From Polyangiaceae bacterium (GTDB taxonomy: Bacteria; Myxococcota_A; Polyangia; Polyangiales; Polyangiaceae), in assembly GCA_016715885.1 (NCBI GenBank), contig JADJXL010000003.1, positions 124,001 to 188,000 of the forward strand: a stretch of DNA of 64,000 nt, in the 5' to 3' direction. The translations under genes were made by a program, and so were the position numbers. A model generated the notes under the pieces. That model was not told the origin of the DNA, searched no databases, and saw nothing but the letters and a program-made list of their open reading frames with translations. Shown piece after piece: positions 42,615-50,752 of the stretch. How positions within the stretch are numbered: position 1 is the stretch's first letter; each line of letters opens with the position of its first letter.

Positions 42615-43217
42615 ATGCTTTCGCTCGCTCGCCTCTCCACGTTTGCCCTCGTGTTTGCCCTCGCCGCATGCGACAAACCACCCGAGCCTACTCCAAACGC
42701 AGCCCCGGAACGCCCTGCCCCTGCGACCCCTGCGGCGAATACGGCAAGCAAACCAGCCGCGCCAGCTCGCCCTACCGAGGTCGTGTACGAGGCTCCTGCA
42801 GGTTGGCAGAAGATCGACAACCCGAGCCCCATGCGCAAAGCAACGTATAAAATTCCGCGCGCAGAAGGCGATCCCGAAGATGCGGAGATGACCGTGTCGC
42901 AAGCGGGAGGCACCGTGGATCAGAACGTCCAGCGTTGGGCGGGCCAGTTCGAACGCGGCAAGGACGACACGATCGGACGCAAGCAAATGAAGGTCGGCGA
43001 CCTCGATGTAACCGTCGTCGAGCTGCACGGCACGTTCTCTGGGATGGCCATGCCGGGTGCGCCGGCAGCGAGCGGCAAGCCCAATTGGGCCATGCTCGGC
43101 GCCATCGTCGAGACGCAAGGATCGCTCACGTTCTTCAAGCTCACCGGTCCCAAGAAAACGGTCGAGTCTGCCAAACCCGCTTTCGACAAGTTCGTCGAAG
43201 GCTTCCGCGCCAAGTAG
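42615..43217 (+). CDS. lipoprotein, unknown function
   Basis: 200 residues. The lipobox LAAC lies at Cys19, followed by an Ala/Pro-rich linker (about 20-55). A ~145-residue domain begins EAPAGWQKIDNPSPMRKATYKIP and includes DAEMTVSQAGGTVDQNVQRWAGQF, a pattern common in myxobacterial and planctomycete secreted proteins of unknown role. It lies 3 bp after the acyl-CoA dehydrogenase stop, so it is co-transcribed; no functional link is evident. Confidence 0.82.
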   Translation: MLSLARLSTFALVFALAACDKPPEPTPNAAPERPAPATPAANTASKPAAPARPTEVVYEAPAGWQKIDNPSPMRKATYKIPRAEGDPEDAEMTVSQAGGTVDQNVQRWAGQFERGKDDTIGRKQMKVGDLDVTVVELHGTFSGMAMPGAPAASGKPNWAMLGAIVETQGSLTFFKLTGPKKTVESAKPAFDKFVEGFRAK

Positions 43218-43259
43218 ATCCCGAAAGTTGCCGCGTGCCGCGGTAAACGCGCGATTCCT

Positions 43260-44363
43260 TCAGATCGCCAATTCGCCTTCGAAGAACCGCTGAAACTGTG
43301 GGTCGAGTTCGTCAAGACGCACCGTGGGTGTGGGCCAGACGGACGACAACGTGTTCCAAAGTAAAATCGTTTTACCGGGATACGATGCGCACGCGCGACG
43401 CAACCCCACGAGTGTTTTGCCGCTGTACGTGATCTCCCCCGGAGCTCCGATGAGGCGTTTTACCTCGGGGCAAGCGGCAATCGCCTCGTTTGTCGGGTGC
43501 CCGTAACCGCGCCCTGCACACGCGTGATCCATCTCGATGCGCGCTTTGGACGAAGTTCGACGCGGAAGCCCACCGATCCTTTTGGATAGGTACGCTTTCG
43601 TCGATTCCACCAAAAGCCCGAGCGTTGCTCGATTGCACACGATCCGATCGGTGATCCGCACGGCGACGATGGTCGTGTTCCACCCGAGGAGCGTCGCGCC
43701 GAGGCAAAGTGCGGCCGCCGTACCTCCGCTCCCCGCAGGCACGACGATCACATCGGGCCGAGGCATGTCGCCGCGGGCAACTTGATCGGCAAGCTCGAAC
43801 GCGGCGCTCACGTAGCCGAGATTCGCGAGGGGTCCCGATGCTCCAGGCGCAACGAAATATGCCGATCGTCTCGATTGCCAAAGCTTGCGGATCGTGACGA
43901 TCGCCGTACGCGCATAGCTACCTCCGTAGAGCATCCGTCCTCCGGTCGATGCTTGGATCAGCAGGGATTGCCGGGCGAACGACGTCAGAGGTTGGTCGAA
44001 CAGAACGCTCGTCACTCCAAACCCGAGGGTTTTTCCGAGGAGGATCGTCGCGGTCACCTGCGTCGATGCGAGTCCTCCCACGGTGATGATCTCCTGCGCG
44101 CCGCGATTTTTCGCATCAGCGAGCAAGTGTTCGAAGCGGCGGATCTTGTTGCCTCCAAACACTGGATGGATGGCGTCGTCGCGCTTCATCCACACGTCGC
44201 TTCGCCCAAGGTAGCTCGAGATGTTCGTGCACGGTTCGACCGGAGTTGGACAAGTGGCAAGCGGGATCCACGGCACCGCGTCGCGAAGCCGCGGATACTC
44301 GGCGACGAGCCGGCTCTCGGTAGCTCGACCAGGCTTCGATGCGGGCACTTCCGCTTCGGACAT
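43260..44363 (-). CDS. PLP-dependent D-cysteine desulfhydrase / ACC deaminase family enzyme
   Basis: 367 residues from ATG 44363. Fold-type II PLP enzyme: the Schiff-base Lys is in FGGNKIRRFEHLLADA, the phosphate-binding Gly loop in PAGSGGTAAALCLGATLLG, and VWMKRDDAIHPVFGGN matches the N-terminal family motif. Members deaminate D-cysteine or 1-aminocyclopropane-1-carboxylate; the two cannot be separated safely here. It is divergent from serC, with 94 bp between starts, and has a TATGGT hexamer 6 nt upstream of the ATG. The C-terminus retains a VGLRRACASYPGKTILLWNT segment. Confidence 0.88.
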   Translation of the reverse strand: MSEAEVPASKPGRATESRLVAEYPRLRDAVPWIPLATCPTPVEPCTNISSYLGRSDVWMKRDDAIHPVFGGNKIRRFEHLLADAKNRGAQEIITVGGLASTQVTATILLGKTLGFGVTSVLFDQPLTSFARQSLLIQASTGGRMLYGGSYARTAIVTIRKLWQSRRSAYFVAPGASGPLANLGYVSAAFELADQVARGDMPRPDVIVVPAGSGGTAAALCLGATLLGWNTTIVAVRITDRIVCNRATLGLLVESTKAYLSKRIGGLPRRTSSKARIEMDHACAGRGYGHPTNEAIAACPEVKRLIGAPGEITYSGKTLVGLRRACASYPGKTILLWNTLSSVWPTPTVRLDELDPQFQRFFEGELAI

Positions 44364-44369
44364 GGCCTC

Positions 44370-44375
44370 ACCATA
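44370..44375 (-). promoter_or_regulatory. putative -10 element (TATGGT on the minus strand)
   Basis: TATGGT reads toward the PLP enzyme gene and ends 6 nt before its ATG at 44363, the same leaderless spacing seen elsewhere in the window. Confidence 0.35.
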
Positions 44376-44457
44376 CCGGGTTCGGAGGTGCACTGCATTC
44401 GCCCGCCGATCAGAGCCGTGGCCGTGCTATAGGCCCCTACGAATCGAGGACGCTCAC

Positions 44458-45546
44458 ATGACTCGCGTGCACAATTTCAATGCTGGTCCCGCTGCACTCC
44501 CGCTCGCTGCGCTCGAACGTGCACAGCGCGAAATGCTCGACTTCGAGGGCACGGGCATGTCGATCATCGAGCACAGCCATCGCGGCAAGGCGTACGAGCG
44601 AGTGCATGAAGAAGCCATCACGCTACTGCGAGAGCTTCTTGGCATTTCGAGCGACTACGACGTGCTCTTCTTGCAGGGCGGTGCGAGTCATCAATTTGCG
44701 ATGATTCCGCTCAACTTCCTCGGTCAGGGCCAAAAGGCGGACTACATCATCACGGGCGGGTGGTCGGAAAAGGCTTACGAAGAGGCGCAGCGCATCGGTG
44801 ATGTCCGAATTGCGGCGACCACTGTCCAAGACAAACGTTATGTCCGAGTGCCTCGCCAGGAAGAGATCGCGATCGATGCTCGAGCGGCGTACGTCCACAT
44901 GACGACGAACAACACGCTATTCGGCACGCAGTGGCATGCGTTTCCGGACACGTCTGGTGCGCCGCTGTTTGCGGACATGTCGAGCGATTTTCTGTGGCGT
45001 CCCATCGATGTCAGTCGCTTCGCGTTCATCTATGCCGGTGCCCAGAAGAACATTGGGCCGTCGGGTGTGACGGTCGTCGTCGTGCGCAAGGATCTCGTTG
45101 CTTCGGCGCGCAAAGACATCCCGAAAATCTTTCAGTACCGCACCTTCGCGGACAACAACTCGCTCTACAACACGCCTCCGACGTTTGCGATTTACCTCGT
45201 GCGCAACGTTCTTGCGGTGACGAAAGAGCAAGGTGGGCTTGCGGAGGTCGAGCGTAAAAATAGGCAAAAAGCAGGGCTGCTTTACGACACGATCGATGCG
45301 ATGGCGGACTATTATCGCGCCCCGGTGGAGCGTGAGAGTCGCAGTTTCATGAACGTCGTGTTTCGACTTCCGACCGAGGAGCTCGAGAAGAAGTTTGTCG
45401 CGGAAGCGGCAAAGCAGGGCATGGTGGGTCTTGCGGGGCATCGCAGCACCGGCGGTATCCGCGTGTCGCTCTACAACGCGATTGAGCTCGCGTCGGTCGA
45501 GTGTTTGGTTGCCTTCATGAAAGCCTTCGCATCACGCGTGGGATGA
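44458..45546 (+). CDS. serC: phosphoserine aminotransferase
   Basis: 362 residues, the family's usual length. Converts 3-phosphohydroxypyruvate to O-phosphoserine with glutamate (serine biosynthesis). Starts with the family motif HNFNAGPAALPLAALERAQ; includes MSIIEHSHRGKAYERVHEEA; the PLP Lys is in FIYAGAQKNIGPSG; RQKAGLLYDTID and GHRSTGGIRVSLYNAI occur near the end. The ATG at 44458 is the only start matching the family N-terminus. Confidence 0.97.
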   Translation: MTRVHNFNAGPAALPLAALERAQREMLDFEGTGMSIIEHSHRGKAYERVHEEAITLLRELLGISSDYDVLFLQGGASHQFAMIPLNFLGQGQKADYIITGGWSEKAYEEAQRIGDVRIAATTVQDKRYVRVPRQEEIAIDARAAYVHMTTNNTLFGTQWHAFPDTSGAPLFADMSSDFLWRPIDVSRFAFIYAGAQKNIGPSGVTVVVVRKDLVASARKDIPKIFQYRTFADNNSLYNTPPTFAIYLVRNVLAVTKEQGGLAEVERKNRQKAGLLYDTIDAMADYYRAPVERESRSFMNVVFRLPTEELEKKFVAEAAKQGMVGLAGHRSTGGIRVSLYNAIELASVECLVAFMKAFASRVG

Positions 45547-45561
45547 CCTTCGCGAAGGCTT
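45521..45561 (+). terminator. inverted repeat spanning the serC stop codon
   Basis: AAGCCTTCGC (45521-45530) and GCGAAGGCTT (45552-45561) are perfect 10-bp arms flanking the serC stop. It could be a terminator. Confidence 0.4.
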
Positions 45562-45709
45562 GGACCGTGCGATAAGTCAGCAGAATTCTTGGGCATCGGT
45601 CTCTGCGCGAGTTTCGGCATGCGGGACCGATGCTGCCCTTGCGTTGCACTCGTGCTTTCTTCGTGCTCACTTTTTCGCATGAAGCTTCCTTCGTGGCCGG
45701 CTTTTGGGG

Positions 45710-45715
45710 TAAGCT
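45710..45715 (+). promoter_or_regulatory. putative -10 element (TAAGCT) of kinase gene
   Basis: TAAGCT ends 9 nt before the ATG at 45725. The hexamer and its preceding Gs are the same as in front of the adenylate cyclase gene at 6626-6631. Confidence 0.35.
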
Positions 45716-45724
45716 CCGTGCCGT

Positions 45725-47143
45725 ATGAGTAGCTTCGGGCCCGGAGCCGTCATTGCCGGGAAGTACCGGCTGATCAGTTTGCTCGGCAAAGGAGCGATGG
45801 GCGAGGTGTGGCGAGCGGAGCACGTCACGCTTGGAGCGCATGTTGCCGTCAAGCTGATCGACCTGGATCTGCTCGGGCCGGGGACTCATTCCAATAGCGA
45901 AGTCGTGCAGCGGTTTTTTCGCGAAGCGAAAGCTGCTGCGGCGCTACGTAGCCCGCATGTCGTGCAGATCCTCGATCACGGCTACGACGGCCAACTGCCG
46001 TATATCGCGATGGAAATGCTCGAAGGCGAGACGCTCGAGGATCGCCTCGAGCGCATGCGCGTGCTCCCGCCGCTCATGACGGCGACGGTCATTACGCACG
46101 TTGCGCGTGCCATTGGCAAAGCGCACGAAGCAGGCATCGTCCATCGCGATCTGAAGCCCGGCAATGTGTTTCTCGTGAAAAACGACGATGAAGAAGTCGC
46201 CAAAGTGCTCGATTTCGGCATCGCAAAAGCAACGACTGGCGCGCTTGGTGCGGAAGGTGGCGTCTCCACGAGGACCGGTTCAGTCGTTGGAACTCCCTGT
46301 TACATGAGTCCCGAGCAGGCACTTGGGAACAAGTCGATCGATTATCGAGCGGATCTGTGGTCGCTCGGCGTCATCGCGTTCGAGTGCATCTGTGGCGTGC
46401 GTCCGTTCGACAGCGAAGCTCTCGGTGATCTCATCGTGCAGATCTGCGCTCGTCCCTTGCCCATTCCGTCGCAAGTCGTTGCGACGACGGGCGTGCCCAT
46501 TCCGGATGGTTTCGACGCATGGTTTGCCAAGGCGTGTGCACGAGAGCCGAACGAGCGTTTTCAGTCCGCTCGTGAGCTTGCTGAATCCCTTCGTTTCCTG
46601 CTCGTTCCGGATGGTTCAGGCATCTTCAGCCTCGGCGTGACGGGCACATCGATGCCGCGCATCGTCGTGCCTCCGCAAGATCGGGTGTCGCTAGCTGGCG
46701 TTGATGGAGCAAGCATCGCGCGAACGCACGTTCTCAATCCGAACACGATGACCCATCCGGGTGTGGCTGCAGCCGTCACGTCTGCGCCGAACAAAGGCGT
46801 GCGATCGGCGGTCATCGTGGCGTCTGTCGCGACGCTCATTGCGGTAGGTGTTGGCATCGGCGTGTTTGCGACGATGGGTGGACAAACGGCGTCGAACCCC
46901 TCGCCTGCCGAGAGCGGAGCTACACCTACGGCAACACCGTCGATGGCTTCCGCAGCGCCGTCTGCATCGGAGATAGCTCCAGCCGATTCTGCTCCAGCCG
47001 ATGCTGTTGAAGCTGCGCCAAGCGCCACTGCGGTGACCGATGCGGCGCCTTCTGCGACGGCGCCGACGACGAAACCGCTCTTGACGAAGCCGATTTCGAC
47101 CAAGAAGACGACCACGAAGAAATCGCAGGGATGGGGCTTCTGA
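45725..47143 (+). CDS. Hanks-type Ser/Thr protein kinase with one membrane segment (module copy 1)
   Basis: 472 residues. Kinase domain (about 10-280): Gly-loop GKGAMGEVW, VAVKLI Lys, HRDLKPGNVFL, DFGIAKA and SPEQALG. A ~90-residue linker is followed by one membrane segment (AVIVASVATLIAVGVGIGVFA, about 362-382). The outer Ala/Pro/Ser/Thr-rich tail ends in Lys residues and Phe (KKSQGWGF). There is no PASTA or other known sensor domain. It is followed at 25 bp by a TPR/PEGA-like gene. The same kinase plus TPR/PEGA-like layout recurs at 59573-62188, so the two genes probably work together. Confidence 0.95.
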   Translation: MSSFGPGAVIAGKYRLISLLGKGAMGEVWRAEHVTLGAHVAVKLIDLDLLGPGTHSNSEVVQRFFREAKAAAALRSPHVVQILDHGYDGQLPYIAMEMLEGETLEDRLERMRVLPPLMTATVITHVARAIGKAHEAGIVHRDLKPGNVFLVKNDDEEVAKVLDFGIAKATTGALGAEGGVSTRTGSVVGTPCYMSPEQALGNKSIDYRADLWSLGVIAFECICGVRPFDSEALGDLIVQICARPLPIPSQVVATTGVPIPDGFDAWFAKACAREPNERFQSARELAESLRFLLVPDGSGIFSLGVTGTSMPRIVVPPQDRVSLAGVDGASIARTHVLNPNTMTHPGVAAAVTSAPNKGVRSAVIVASVATLIAVGVGIGVFATMGGQTASNPSPAESGATPTATPSMASAAPSASEIAPADSAPADAVEAAPSATAVTDAAPSATAPTTKPLLTKPISTKKTTTKKSQGWGF

Positions 47144-47168
47144 CCCACGCGGACAAACTCGAAGGAAC

Positions 47169-48200
47169 GTGAGAAAAACGATGCGGTTGTCGAAGATGAT
47201 CGGTGCGGTGCTCGTAAGCACGATGCTCTATGCAGCGCCGACGGGAGCCCAGCCGATCGATGATCAATTGCGTGCCACTGCCAGAGCACTCGCAGACGAA
47301 GGCATGACGTTCTTCGAGCAACGCAAATACGTCGAAGCGCTCGATCGATTCGATCGTGCCGGTGCAATCATCCAAGCCCCAACGATCACGCTGCATGCCG
47401 CCCGAGCCCTCGACAAACTCGGTCGTCTCGTCGAGGCCGCCGAGCGATATCGGCTTTGCATCAACACGCCACTCGACGACAAAGCGTCCGAAGCGTTCCG
47501 CGTCGCGCAAGAGACGGCACGAGGCGAATTGCAGGCTCTCACGCCTCGTATCCCTTCCATCGAGATCGCCGTGCAAGGCCCGGGGGCTGACAACGCGACC
47601 GTGACGCTCGACGGAAAACCCGTTCCCAAGGCCCTCATCGGTGTCAAAACGCTCGTCAACCCTGGTGAGCACAAAATTGGGGCCAGCACGGAAACGCACG
47701 CGGACCTCGAAGATGTGGTGATTAGCGAAAGGCAACTCGCGCGCGTAGTGCTCGAGCTCGAACCCAAGAGCGATACGAATACGGGACAATCGAACGATCC
47801 GGCAACGCCGCCGGACAAGTCGAAGCCAGTGAATGGCAAGCGCGTGGCCGGGTTCGTAACGCTCGGCGTGGGCGGTGCGTTCGCGTTCGTCGGTGTTGCC
47901 GCGGGCCTCGCTGCACTCGATAGCCAGGAGGCGCTCGACGCAGAGTGCCCGAGTGGCGCTACGTTCCCGAGCGATCATTACTGCCTTTCTTCCGGTTTCC
48001 GCACCAAGTACGATTCCTTCGTCCTGCAACGAAATCTTTCCGTGGCGGGGTTCGTCGTTGGCGGAGTCGGGATCGCGACCGGAATCGTGCTGCTCGCCCT
48101 TTCGGCAAAGACCAAGCCGGCTGAACCGCAGAAGGCGGGCACCGTCCACATCGAGCCCTGGGTGGGCCTGAATTCGGCCGGTTTGCGCGGCACATTTTAA
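47169..48200 (+). CDS. TPR/PEGA-like envelope protein, paralogue 2
   Basis: 343 residues. Signal peptide (GAQP region); TPR-like helices (ALDRFDRAGAIIQAPTITLHAA, AERYRLCINTPLDD); a PEGA-like beta region (ATVTLDGKPVPKALIGVKTLVNPGEH); two hydrophobic segments (GFVTLGVGGAFAFVGVAAGLAAL, GFVVGGVGIATGIVLLAL). A final beta strand ends in Phe (GLNSAGLRGTF). It is the clear partner of the kinase 25 bp upstream. It has the same architecture as the proteins at 31005-32054 and 61148-62188. Probably periplasmic with C-terminal membrane segments. Confidence 0.85.
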   Translation: MRKTMRLSKMIGAVLVSTMLYAAPTGAQPIDDQLRATARALADEGMTFFEQRKYVEALDRFDRAGAIIQAPTITLHAARALDKLGRLVEAAERYRLCINTPLDDKASEAFRVAQETARGELQALTPRIPSIEIAVQGPGADNATVTLDGKPVPKALIGVKTLVNPGEHKIGASTETHADLEDVVISERQLARVVLELEPKSDTNTGQSNDPATPPDKSKPVNGKRVAGFVTLGVGGAFAFVGVAAGLAALDSQEALDAECPSGATFPSDHYCLSSGFRTKYDSFVLQRNLSVAGFVVGGVGIATGIVLLALSAKTKPAEPQKAGTVHIEPWVGLNSAGLRGTF

Positions 48201-48259
48201 AATTCCCGCCCCCTCACTTTCTCTCAGGTTTCCCTCCCCCTGAACACTGGTGCAGGGCG

Positions 48260-48706
48260 ATGGAACCCACTCCTCCTCTCCGCCTCACGCTTCAGGAACG
48301 CTGCACGCTCGAAGCTTGGGCTTCCGCGCGTTCGTGCCTCGACGCGACAACGAGCAAGCGTGCGCTACGTGCGAACATCGTTCTCGTTGCCGAAAGCGGC
48401 CTCGACGCTCGCCGCATTGCCACGCGTCTTGGCGTACGTCCGAGCACAGCTCGCAAGTGGCTCGAGCGGTTTGTCCAAGACCGCCTTGCTGGCCTCGGAG
48501 ACCGGCCTCGGTCGGGCGCACCGCGTCGCATCTCAGACGCACGCGTTGCCGAAGTCCTGCTTCGGACACTCGAGCCAACACCGAAGGGAGCTCATCCGTG
48601 GAGCCGCCGCATGATGGCCAAAGCCACCCGTCTCAGCCGCTCTACCGTCCACCGCATCTGGCGCAAATTCGAGATCGCTCCCGATAGGCTCACCCCCGCG
48701 AAATAG
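48260..48706 (+). pseudogene. orphan IS630-type transposase N-terminal (helix-turn-helix) fragment
   Basis: 148 codons with an intact frame. The encoded protein has the two HTH segments of IS630/Tc1-mariner transposases: GLDARRIATRLGVRPSTARKWL, then GLGDRPRSGAPRRISD and SRRMMAKATRLSRSTVHRIW. It stops (LTPAK) exactly where the DDE catalytic domain would begin; no DDE remnant follows in any frame. It could be a decayed insertion sequence or a domesticated HTH regulator; the lack of internal stops favours either recent loss or selection. No terminal inverted repeat was found. Confidence 0.65.
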
Positions 48707-49432
48707 CTGCTCACCTTCCTCCGACGACATCGGCACCGCTGCCGCACATCACCCTGCACTCTGACGACGTTGCGCTTCGTCCATTCGACGCCGCTCCTGC
48801 CGTCGACGTAGGGTTTGTCGCCCTGTTCGACCCTGCCAATCGCTCCTTGTTCACTGATCCCAATCCGGTGTTCTTCTGGATCCTCGCTCACCTTTCCTCC
48901 CGTTCGTCGGGGCATACGGCATAGCCCTTACTTCGATTCTCAGGAAAAACCTACGCGCCGGGGCAAACCCATTTCCAAATTCGCTGATTCACCGCTTCGG
49001 AACGCAAAGTGCGCGAGGTAAAAAGCGCACCGAGTTTCACCGGACGAGCGGCAGCGCAATTCCTTCCCTGCCAAGCGTCCCCTACGGGATCTCGGCTTGG
49101 CCTCACCTTTGAAGATGAGCTGCATTGAACATGAACTACGCAGTACGAGACAATCGAGCGGGCGGGACGAACCATACGTCACCGTACGGTTCGTTTGCCC
49201 GCGGACGATTCGTTATCGACGATGACCGAAAATTGCATGAGTTCGGCCGGCCTCGGCCGTTCGTCATGGCAACGCATTGGAAAACGGTGCGTATGCGAGC
49301 CGAAAAATCATTTTCCTCGCCGCGCGCCACCGAGCACTGCTTGACGTCATTTCAATCGGCACAACAGCAGTCAGCAAGACCATTTGGACACTGTCTCGTT
49401 TCTTCGAGCAGCGTCGTCGGAGGAGGGGTTTC
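48707..49432. other. 726-bp gap without a recognisable gene
   Basis: No open frame here has convincing codon use or homology. It includes an imperfect inverted repeat ACGAACCATAC / GTACGGTTCGT (49167-49194, one mismatch) about 240 bp before the KGG-protein gene, and could contain that gene's promoter. It may be debris from the same insertion event as the IS630 fragment. Confidence 0.6.
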
Positions 49433-49948
49433 ATGAGCGATCAGGACCGCCAGGAACGAATCGAAAATGCAAACGCTACCAGCCAAACCAAAGAAGAGCC
49501 GCTCCCGGTAGGCGACGAAGAAATGCTCGCAGCCGAAGCGCAACAAGCGGAGCAAGCAAGCGGCTCGGAGCAGCCTGCTCCCGAATCCGAGCAGCCGCCG
49601 ACGGAGCGAAAACCCGCTTCACAGCGTGGTTTCGCGGCAATGGAACGGGAAAAACAACGTGCCATTGCGAGCAAAGGCGGTCGCGCTGCGCATGAAAAGG
49701 GCACCGCTCACGAATTCACGCCCGACGAAGCGCGTCAGGCCGGGAAAAAGGGCGGTGAGGTCGTCAGCCAGAACCGCAAACACATGGCCGAAATCGGCCG
49801 AAAGGGCGGCGAAAGGGTCAGCCAGGACCGCGAACACATGGCTCAGATCGGCCGCAAGGGCGGCGAAGCCGTTTCGAGCGACCGAGCCCATATGGCGCAA
49901 ATCGGTCGCAAAGGCGGTGAAGCTCGCGGCGGCGAACATCATCGCTAA
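49433..49948 (+). CDS. KGG-repeat stress-type protein
   Basis: 171 residues with a strong ribosome-binding site (GGAGGAGGGG) before the ATG. The N-terminal ~70 residues are acidic and Glu/Gln-rich. The C-terminal part has three to four 18-residue repeats built on RKGGE-VSQDR-HMAQIG, the KGG motif of YciG/Con-10 and Bacillus GsiB-type stress proteins. These are small hydrophilic proteins induced by desiccation, starvation or general stress. Earlier in-frame starts lack a ribosome-binding site. Confidence 0.88.
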   Translation: MSDQDRQERIENANATSQTKEEPLPVGDEEMLAAEAQQAEQASGSEQPAPESEQPPTERKPASQRGFAAMEREKQRAIASKGGRAAHEKGTAHEFTPDEARQAGKKGGEVVSQNRKHMAEIGRKGGERVSQDREHMAQIGRKGGEAVSSDRAHMAQIGRKGGEARGGEHHR

Positions 49949-49960
49949 ATAAGGCCGGTT

Positions 49961-50701
49961 TCACAACTCGATGCGCTCACCCTCGTGCGTACACACGATG
50001 GGTGAGCGCGCGACGTCGTGAAAATCCGGATAATGGATGAGCCGCATTTTGCCGCGCACCGCCGCGGGCAAACCCACGAGCGACGCGAGCGGCGTATGCA
50101 CTCCGAGGTTCGTCTCGTGAAAAAATGCGTCGCTTTCGGCAAGCCATTCGATGAGCGACGGATCGAATGCCGTATCGGCACTGTATCCGAACGTTTTGTC
50201 ACCGCTCGACACGCGAAGCGCTGACGTGGGAATATGGTGTATCGTCGGACGCCACTCGAGCGTCAGGTCGCCGATGCGGTTTTTCCCCGGCTCCAGCGGG
50301 AACACATCTGCATAATCGTCCAGCGTCAAATGCGAGCGTGACCCGTCGGCATGCATCAGCGTATCCATTCCGCCCGCGAGCCGCGTGCTCCACAAGCCCG
50401 CCAAAACCTCCCGTGCCGCGTAAAGCTCGACTTTTTTCCCCACCACGAAACGCCGAAAAAAGAGCAGTTGTTCGAGGCCCCCCATGTGATCGCCGTGCAA
50501 GTGCGTAATCACCACGCGCTCCACGTCACCCAGTCCAATCCGCTCACCTCCACGAGTGCCCAGGTCCCCGAGCGCCTTGCCGAGCGCCGGTGGTGCATCG
50601 ACCAAGAGCCGCGTCGACGCCGACTCGATGAAAAACGACGCATTGTAGTAACGATCGGTAAAGGCATCGCCTACCCCGATGACGCGTACGGAAAGCGACA
50701 T
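49961..50701 (-). CDS. metallo-beta-lactamase-fold hydrolase (RNase Z-like)
   Basis: 246 residues from ATG 50701. Zinc motif HLHGDHMGG near residue 68, an N-terminal GVGDAFTDRYYNASFFIE strand, and later metal-ligand candidates in HHIPTSAL, YSADTAFDPSLIEWL and HETN. The layout is that of small one-domain RNase Z/arylsulfatase-like hydrolases without the exosite arm of tRNase Z. The substrate is unknown. It is the last gene of a three-gene minus-strand group (M18 aminopeptidase, SUMF1-type protein, this). Confidence 0.88.
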   Translation of the reverse strand: MSLSVRVIGVGDAFTDRYYNASFFIESASTRLLVDAPPALGKALGDLGTRGGERIGLGDVERVVITHLHGDHMGGLEQLLFFRRFVVGKKVELYAAREVLAGLWSTRLAGGMDTLMHADGSRSHLTLDDYADVFPLEPGKNRIGDLTLEWRPTIHHIPTSALRVSSGDKTFGYSADTAFDPSLIEWLAESDAFFHETNLGVHTPLASLVGLPAAVRGKMRLIHYPDFHDVARSPIVCTHEGERIEL

Positions 50702-50752
50702 GGCGGCATTCTGACTCACGCTCGCGGCGTCACGCAATTGAAAACTTCCGCG

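Noticed and set aside
41670..43118. 482-codon minus-strand open frame
   Set aside because: Runs antisense across the acyl-CoA dehydrogenase and lipoprotein genes, both clearly coding; no recognisable domain.
48707..48930. possible DDE-domain remnant after the IS630 HTH fragment
   Set aside because: No frame shows the conserved Asp/Glu motifs or similarity to the DDE domain.
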